19,271 bases of DNA, taken from contig CANHKH010000017.1 in NCBI GenBank assembly GCA_947460165.1, positions 1-19,271 on the forward strand. Direction: 5' to 3'. Shown here piece by piece: positions 14,587 to 19,271 of this stretch (positions are counted from its first letter, which is position 1; each line of letters begins with the position of its first letter). The position numbers and the translations under genes are program-made. This DNA is from Comamonadaceae bacterium (lineage in GTDB: Bacteria; Pseudomonadota; Gammaproteobacteria; Burkholderiales; Burkholderiaceae_C). The notes below the pieces were generated by a model, which saw only the letters and a list, made by a program, of their open reading frames with translations, did no database searches and was not told where the DNA came from.

Positions 14587-15417
14587 ATGTACCAAGGCAC
14601 ACGCGTGGATTGCGTTTTAGAGGGCGCAGTCGCCCTGGTTCGCCTGTTCAACCCCAAGCAGGGTTTGATGGACGAGGCCATGGAAAACGAGCTCTTGGAG
14701 GTGTTGCATCGCTTGGAAGACAAAGAGCTGTGGCCAGAGGGTCGGGTGGTGATTCTGACCGGGCGCGACGAGGGCGTGTTTGTGCGCCACTACGACGTGG
14801 CTGTGCTGCACCAACGGGCCCAAGCCATGGCCTCGCGTGGCAAGCGATTCAAGCTAGACCGCCCTGTGCCGCAAGGCGGCATTCACCGCTGCATGGACGT
14901 GATTGAGCGCAGCGATTTGATCTTCATTGCCGCGCTCAACGGTGTGGCCATGGGGGGTGGTTTTGAGCTCGCCTTGTCCTGCGATTTGCGCGTTGTGCAG
15001 TCGGGTGATTTCCAGTTGGGCCTGCCCGAACTCAACCTGGGTTTGCTGCCTGGTGCAGGCGGCACGCAAGCCCTGGCCCGCCTGCTGGGCACCAGCGCGG
15101 CCTTGCATTGCTTGCTGACTGCCCATGTTTTTCATCCGCAAGAGTTGGTGCAGTTGCGTCTGGCCAGCGCCTGTGTGAAAGATGCACTGGCCCACGCACA
15201 AGCCTTGGCCAAGCAGTTGCAAGCGGTGCCCGCACGGGCCTGCGCTCACATCAAACAGCTGGTGCGTCAAGCGTCTGCCTGGTCGACAGAAGAAGGGCGT
15301 GCCAACGAGCGCACGCTGTTTTGCGACTGCATGGTCGATGCAGCGGCCCTGCCCTTGATGGCCGATGTGGCCCAAGGCAGGCGCACCATTGCGGACAAGC
15401 CTGCCCAGAACACCTAG
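14587..15417 (+). CDS. Enoyl-CoA hydratase/isomerase (crotonase) family protein
   Basis: A cytosolic crotonase-fold enzyme, probably adding water to an enoyl-CoA. The start at 14587 follows AAAAAGG (14574-14580) with 6 nt spacing; a TTG at 14581 is the alternative. At 276 aa it is slightly longer than classical hydratases because of an insert around residues 65-100 (HYDVAVLHQRAQAMASRGK). The oxyanion-hole segment GVAMGGGFELALSCD carries Glu127, and LPELNLGLLPGAGGTQ carries Glu148; these correspond to the two acid/base glutamates of true hydratases, so hydration rather than plain isomerisation is likely. It stands alone on the plus strand between two minus-strand operons, with its own upstream repeat structure. 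It may work with the thiolase and CoA ligase encoded to the right. Confidence 0.9.
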   Translation: MYQGTRVDCVLEGAVALVRLFNPKQGLMDEAMENELLEVLHRLEDKELWPEGRVVILTGRDEGVFVRHYDVAVLHQRAQAMASRGKRFKLDRPVPQGGIHRCMDVIERSDLIFIAALNGVAMGGGFELALSCDLRVVQSGDFQLGLPELNLGLLPGAGGTQALARLLGTSAALHCLLTAHVFHPQELVQLRLASACVKDALAHAQALAKQLQAVPARACAHIKQLVRQASAWSTEEGRANERTLFCDCMVDAAALPLMADVAQGRRTIADKPAQNT

Positions 15418-15529
15418 GCAAAGCCTTGCTGTGGGCCCAGTCTCCGGGCCAGACCTCAAGTAAGCAGCGCCACCGAAGGGATTGACAAGCTCATTCGCGC
15501 ACACAGGCCCGGCCCAGGACCTGTGCTGA

Positions 15530-15545
15530 ACTGAGCTGGCTCAGT
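15530..15545. terminator. Possible bidirectional terminator hairpin between convergent genes
   Basis: ACTGAGC (15530-15536) and GCTCAGT (15539-15545) form a compact hairpin (6 bp with a CTGG tetraloop) in the 136-bp gap between the hydratase and the minus-strand Bug gene, 8 nt beyond the latter's stop codon. There is no T-tract on either strand, so the call is tentative. Confidence 0.3.
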
Positions 15546-15553
15546 GCTGGCGC

Positions 15554-16588
15554 TCAGTCGAGCTTCACGTTGGCCGTGCGGATATAGGTGCCCCAGCGGT
15601 CATATTCATTGTTGTAAAAGCTCTGGTAAGCCTGTGGGCTCATGCGGTCGGCCACCATGGACATTTTGCCCATGGTCTCCTTGACGCTGGGCTCGGCCAT
15701 GGCGCCGTCAAAGGCGGCATTGAGCTTGGCCACAATGTCAGCGGGCGTGCCAGCGGGCGCCAAAAAGCCCAGCCAAGGGCCCATGTCAATGGCAATGCCC
15801 AGCTCTTTCATGATGGGAATGTCGGTGTAGCCAGGCAGGCGTTCGCGGGCGGTGATGACCAGCATGCGCACCAAGCCGCTTTGGGCATGGCCTGCAGCCA
15901 CGGGAACGGGCACGATGGCGCTGTTGATCTGGTTGGCCAGTTGCGCCTGCATCAGCGGCGCCGTGCCGTTGTAGGGCACATGCAGCAAGTTGATGCCGGC
16001 CACTTGTTTGAGCGCCTCCATGGTGATCTGGCCAGAGCTGCCCAGGCCCCAGGAACCAAAGGTCAAAGGCTCTTTGGCTTCTTTGGCCATTTGCAGGAAC
16101 TGCGCAAAGTTTTTGGCAGGGTGCGAGGCATGCACCACCAGCGCCAAGGGCGTAAAGCCAATGGGGGCCACCGCCACAAAGTCTTTTTTAGAGTCGTAAG
16201 GCGACTGCTTGAGGATGTGCGGCGCAATCGAATGCGAATCGGCCGCGCCATACACCAAGGTGTAACCGTCGGCCGGGCTGCGCGCCGCAGCCAAGCTGCC
16301 TATGGTGCCAATGGCGCCGGGTCGGTTGTCCACCACCACCGCCTGGCCCAAGCGCTGCGACAGCGCAGGCAGCATGGCCCGCACCAGCACGTCGCCTCCA
16401 CCGCCAGCCGCCCAGGGCATGATGATGCGGATGGGCTTGTTGGGAAAGCTCGCCGCTTGGGCCCAGGCCGCAGGTGCCACGGCGCTGGCCACGAGGCCCG
16501 CCAGGACAGTGCGGCGTGAAGGGCCAGACATAGGGCCAGACATAGGGCCAGACAAAGGGCTGGTGCGAGGTTGAACGCGTGAGGTCAT
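15554..16588 (-). CDS. Bug-family (TctC-like) periplasmic solute-binding protein (fourth Bug)
   Basis: A 344-residue periplasmic binding protein. The start at 16588 is well supported by AGGAG at 16595-16599 with a 6-nt spacer. The leader is unusually long: a repeated SGPM unit at residues 13-23, then SRRTVLAG (24-31), a hydrophobic core and cleavage near AQA at 44-46. The SRRxxL pattern suits Tat export, though Sec is possible. The mature part shows FPNKPIRIIMPWAAGGGGDVLVR, VVDNRPGAIG, DGYTLVYG and LHVPYNGTAPLMQAQLAN, all Bug landmarks. It is distinct from the other three Bug proteins. It follows the thiolase by 42 nt as the last visible gene of the ligase-thiolase operon, suggesting it binds the acid activated by that ligase. 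No TctA or TctB genes are visible. Confidence 0.92.
   Translation of the reverse strand: MTSRVQPRTSPLSGPMSGPMSGPSRRTVLAGLVASAVAPAAWAQAASFPNKPIRIIMPWAAGGGGDVLVRAMLPALSQRLGQAVVVDNRPGAIGTIGSLAAARSPADGYTLVYGAADSHSIAPHILKQSPYDSKKDFVAVAPIGFTPLALVVHASHPAKNFAQFLQMAKEAKEPLTFGSWGLGSSGQITMEALKQVAGINLLHVPYNGTAPLMQAQLANQINSAIVPVPVAAGHAQSGLVRMLVITARERLPGYTDIPIMKELGIAIDMGPWLGFLAPAGTPADIVAKLNAAFDGAMAEPSVKETMGKMSMVADRMSPQAYQSFYNNEYDRWGTYIRTANVKLD
16521..16556. repeat. Three tandem 12-bp units inside the signal-peptide region of the fourth Bug gene
   Basis: GGGCCAGACATA occurs at 16521-16532 and 16533-16544, and a third unit with one mismatch at 16545-16556; a partial match (GGGC) follows. The unit length is a multiple of three, so gain or loss of a unit adds or removes four residues (SGPM) without breaking the frame. 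It lies immediately before the SRRT motif in the encoded leader. Confidence 0.85.
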
Positions 16589-16630
16589 GCTTGTCTCCTG
16601 GGGTGGGCTGAAAAAAAGTGGGGGTTCTCG

Positions 16631-17830
16631 TCAATGGGGGCGCAAGAGGTTCTCAATCAGCAAGGCCATGCCCTGCCCTGCGCCTATGCACAGCGCCATG
16701 ACGGCATAGCGCCCGCCCGTGTCGTGCAGGTGATGCATGGCGGTCATGGTCATGCGCAGTCCGGTGGCACCCGGGGGGTGACCTATGGAGATGCCGCCGC
16801 CGTAGAGGTTGGTGCGCTCACGCGGCAGGCCCAACTCGCGCTCGGCGTGCAAATTGACCACGGCAAAGGCCTCGTTGATCTCAAAGTAGTCAATGTCGGA
16901 CACCGCCAGTTGATTGCGCTGTAGCAGTTGGCGCACGGCGGGCACCGGCCCCATGCCCATGAGGCGGGGCTCCACACCCACGGTGGCCCAGTCCAGCAGC
17001 CTGGCTTCGGCCTTGACGCCGCGTTCACGGGCGGCCTGGGCGTCCAGCACCGTGACAAAGGCCGCGCCGTCGGTGACGCCACTGGAATTGCCCGCCGTCA
17101 CCTGGCCCTGAGCCTCAAAAGAGGGGCGCAGCTGCTGCAGGCGCGCCATTGTCATGTCTGGGCGAGGAAATTCATCGAGGCTCATGAGGCGGGTGACCTT
17201 GCCCTGCCTGAGCTCAATGGGTTCGATCTGGCGCGCCAAAAAACCACTGGCCATGGCCTGGCCGGCGCGCTGCTGGCTCATCAGGGCCCAGTCGTCCATG
17301 TCCAGTCGCAGGTGACCGTGTTCACGGGCCAAGTTTTCAGCCGTTTGGCCCATGTACTCGCGCGTGAAAGGGTCGCGGTAGGTGTTTTCCAGCCAGTCCT
17401 GCAGGTTTTGGTCGCCCCGCTTGTGGCCCCAACGGCCGGTGCGCAACACAAAGGGGGCGCGGCTGTAGTTTTCAGCGCCGCCGGCCAGGGCCACGCGGGA
17501 ATGGCCAGAGATGATTTGCTCCGCAGCAGAAACGATGGCCTGCAGGCCGGCGCCGCAGCCGCGGCTGACCGTGAGTGCAGGCACCGTGTGCGGCAGGCCC
17601 ATGGCGCCAGAAATCACGCGCGCACCGAACAAGCTGTCGGGGTCCACAGGCACGGTGTTGGCATACACCAAGTGGTCAATGTCAGCCTCGGCCAGGCCGC
17701 TGCGCGCCAGGCTGGCGCGGGCAGCATGCACGGCCAACTGCGTCAGCGGTATGTCGCGCAGGCTGCCACCAAAATCTCCGAAAGGGGTGCGGGCTGGAGC
17801 GGCCAGCACAATGTCATGGGCAATAGGCAT
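16631..17830 (-). CDS. Thiolase-family acetyl-CoA acyltransferase
   Basis: Cleaves a 3-oxoacyl-CoA with CoA to release acetyl-CoA, or runs the reverse condensation; cytosolic. The 399 aa are standard for the family. Catalytic residues are all seen: nucleophile Cys92 in SRGCGAGLQA, NEAFA at 319-323, His351 in GISIGHPPGATG and Cys381 in ALCIGAGQG. Small deviations from the usual motifs are Ala94 in place of the common Ser in CxSG and Pro353 in GHPPG. The start at 17830 gives the standard N-terminus with ARTPFG, though only weak ribosome-site sequence precedes it. It is 22 nt downstream of the acyl-CoA synthetase and 42 nt upstream of a Bug gene on the same strand, so the three form an operon for activation and thiolytic breakdown of an acid. 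Confidence 0.92.
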   Translation of the reverse strand: MPIAHDIVLAAPARTPFGDFGGSLRDIPLTQLAVHAARASLARSGLAEADIDHLVYANTVPVDPDSLFGARVISGAMGLPHTVPALTVSRGCGAGLQAIVSAAEQIISGHSRVALAGGAENYSRAPFVLRTGRWGHKRGDQNLQDWLENTYRDPFTREYMGQTAENLAREHGHLRLDMDDWALMSQQRAGQAMASGFLARQIEPIELRQGKVTRLMSLDEFPRPDMTMARLQQLRPSFEAQGQVTAGNSSGVTDGAAFVTVLDAQAARERGVKAEARLLDWATVGVEPRLMGMGPVPAVRQLLQRNQLAVSDIDYFEINEAFAVVNLHAERELGLPRERTNLYGGGISIGHPPGATGLRMTMTAMHHLHDTGGRYAVMALCIGAGQGMALLIENLLRPH

Positions 17831-17852
17831 GGGGTGGGGTCAAAAGCACAGG

Positions 17853-19271
17853 TCAGGGGGTGGGTCGTTTTTTGAATGCGCGCAAGTCCAGCCCTTGCGC
17901 GCGCGGGTCCTCGCCAGAGGCAAAAATCAAGTTTTTAGCGACTTTGTTGGTGGCGGTCACGGGCAGGCTGTCCCTGAACACCCACCAAGCGGGTGCCTTG
18001 TAGTAGGCCAGCAGCGCCAGGCAATGGGCTTGCAAACTCTGCGCAAGACTCTCATGGGCCAGGTGACCGGGGGCCAGCACCACGGTGGCCAACACCTCTT
18101 CATCGCGCCATTCGTCGGGCACGGCCATCACGGCCACGCGGGCCACCGCCGGGTGGGCGGCCAGCACCGCTTCCACCTCGGCCGCCGAGATGTTTTCGCC
18201 CGAGCGGCGGATGATGTCTTTGCGCCTGTCCACAAAATAAAGCATGCCGTCTGCATCTTGCGTGACCACGTCGCCGGTGTGAAACCAGCCGCCGCGCCAG
18301 GCATGCTCGGTGTCTTGGGGCTGACCCAAATAGCCTGAGAAAAAGCCCCTGCGCGGGTCACTGCCTGAGGCGCGCACCAGCAATTGACCCGGCTGGCCTT
18401 GAGGCACCTCACGGTCCTGGTCGTCCACCACGCGCACCTGCACGGGCTCGGCCGCACGGCCAAAGGCACGGGTTGAGGTGTGCCGTGGCTCGTGCTGGTT
18501 GCTCAAAAACCGCCCCGTCTCGGTCATGCCCCAGACCTCCACAAACGGAAAGCCAAATCGCGCCTCGACTTGGGGATGCAAGCTGGGCTCGCAACCGGCC
18601 CCCAAGCCAAAGCGAATCTGGTGCTGGCGCTCGGCCAGCGTGGCTGATTGCTTGAACAGCACAGGGGGCATGATGCCCAGGTAATGAATGGCCGTGGCCT
18701 GCGACTGCACGCAGTCTTCCCACCAGGTGCTGGCGTGAAAGCGGTCGGGCAGCACCAGGCAGTTGTCGCTCAGGCACATGGTGGCAATGCTGGTGATGCC
18801 GCAATTCATGTGGAACACCGGCAAGGGGTTGAGCAGCCGCTCTTGCGCATGGCGCAGCGTCAAGGCACCGCCCAAGTCACGGTACCAGGCGCCTGCGGTC
18901 ATCATGTATTCATTGGTGAGCACGCAGCCTTTGGGTGGCCCGGAAGTGCCTGAGGTAAAGAGCACAGCCACCTCTCGCCGCCAAGGGTCCTCGGACAGGG
19001 CGGCCACGCCAGGGGGCGCGGCAGGCAACTGCTGCGCCAATTGGCTGGCCAGCAGCACAGCGATGTGCGCCAGCGCCCCATCTTCTTGCAGGGCCGCGTT
19101 CAACTCAGACCAGCGAGGCTCTATGGCCACCACCAATTGCGCACCCGACAAGCTCATGGCGTGCCGAATTTCACCGCCGCGGTGGTCTGGATTGAGCGGG
19201 ACGATGGACGCCCCCAGGTGGTTGAGCGCCAAAAAATGAAAAAAGTGCCGGGGGTGGTTGCCCACCGCCAA
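17853..19271 (-). CDS. AMP-binding acyl-CoA synthetase (ANL superfamily), 5' end cut by the window
   Basis: Activates a carboxylic acid to its CoA thioester through an acyl-adenylate. The visible 472 residues open directly at the window edge with LAVGNHPRHFF, an internal family segment, so the N-terminus lies beyond position 19271. Landmarks are the phosphate-binding loop TSGTSGPPKG (about 106-115 of the visible part), VWGMTETG, the hinge region GWFHTGDVVTQDADGMLYF followed by DRRKDIIRRSGENIS, and a C-terminal NKVAK carrying the probable adenylation Lys. In most relatives the residue before that Lys is Gly; here it is Asn. It is the first visible gene of the operon with the thiolase and the fourth Bug protein. 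Relatives include long- and medium-chain, carnitine and aryl acid ligases; the substrate is not determined. Confidence 0.9.
   Translation of the reverse strand: MAVGNHPRHFFHFLALNHLGASIVPLNPDHRGGEIRHAMSLSGAQLVVAIEPRWSELNAALQEDGALAHIAVLLASQLAQQLPAAPPGVAALSEDPWRREVAVLFTSGTSGPPKGCVLTNEYMMTAGAWYRDLGGALTLRHAQERLLNPLPVFHMNCGITSIATMCLSDNCLVLPDRFHASTWWEDCVQSQATAIHYLGIMPPVLFKQSATLAERQHQIRFGLGAGCEPSLHPQVEARFGFPFVEVWGMTETGRFLSNQHEPRHTSTRAFGRAAEPVQVRVVDDQDREVPQGQPGQLLVRASGSDPRRGFFSGYLGQPQDTEHAWRGGWFHTGDVVTQDADGMLYFVDRRKDIIRRSGENISAAEVEAVLAAHPAVARVAVMAVPDEWRDEEVLATVVLAPGHLAHESLAQSLQAHCLALLAYYKAPAWWVFRDSLPVTATNKVAKNLIFASGEDPRAQGLDLRAFKKRPTP

Noticed and set aside
16521..16556. Short tandem repeats considered as the start of a CRISPR array
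   Set aside because: Units are 12 bp, directly adjacent without spacers, and lie in frame inside a coding region.
16928..17875. A 315-codon plus-strand open frame opposite the thiolase
   Set aside because: Antisense to a thiolase with all catalytic residues; the translated sequence shows no domain.

Overview
The window is about 19.3 kb of GC-rich, densely coded bacterial chromosome. High GC, frequent TTG leucine codons, several Bug-type (TctC-family) solute-binding proteins without cognate permeases, and a mixed TRAP/oxidoreductase/CoA gene set point to a beta-proteobacterium of the Burkholderiales, most likely Comamonadaceae. That placement is inference. I see no rRNA, tRNA, CRISPR array, insertion sequence, phage gene or transcriptional regulator.

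Layout. (1) Plus strand, 4-9173: a Sad-type aldehyde dehydrogenase, a small cupin, a three-gene TRAP transporter (substrate-binding protein, small permease, large permease, the last two overlapping by ATGA), a class II aldolase/adducin-family protein, a D-2-hydroxyacid dehydrogenase, and after a 311-bp gap two near-identical Bug proteins in tandem. (2) Minus strand, 14214 down to 9292: a two-subunit molybdenum hydroxylase of the isoquinoline 1-oxidoreductase type (large subunit first), an amidohydrolase of the ACMSD-like family, and a third Bug protein. (3) Plus strand, 14587-15417: a lone enoyl-CoA hydratase, separated from the hydroxylase by a 372-bp divergent region that holds the most structured non-coding DNA here. 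(4) Minus strand, from the right edge to 15554: an acyl-CoA synthetase cut by the window end, a thiolase and a fourth Bug protein.

The parts read as a catabolic island for an organic acid, possibly aromatic or N-heterocyclic. Uptake or sensing would be by one TRAP system and four Bug proteins, ring or C-H hydroxylation by the Mo enzyme, C-C or C-N chemistry by the amidohydrolase and the class II aldolase-like protein, redox steps by the 2-hydroxyacid and semialdehyde-type dehydrogenases, and CoA activation, hydration and thiolysis by the ligase, hydratase and thiolase. The substrate cannot be read from the sequence, and the two halves may serve different substrates.

The most noteworthy details are the about 92% identical tandem Bug pair, an SRRT twin-arginine-like motif shared by all four Bug leaders, an in-frame 12-bp tandem repeat in the fourth Bug leader, an aldolase-fold protein lacking the usual catalytic Glu, and two dyad-symmetric elements in the divergent promoter region.
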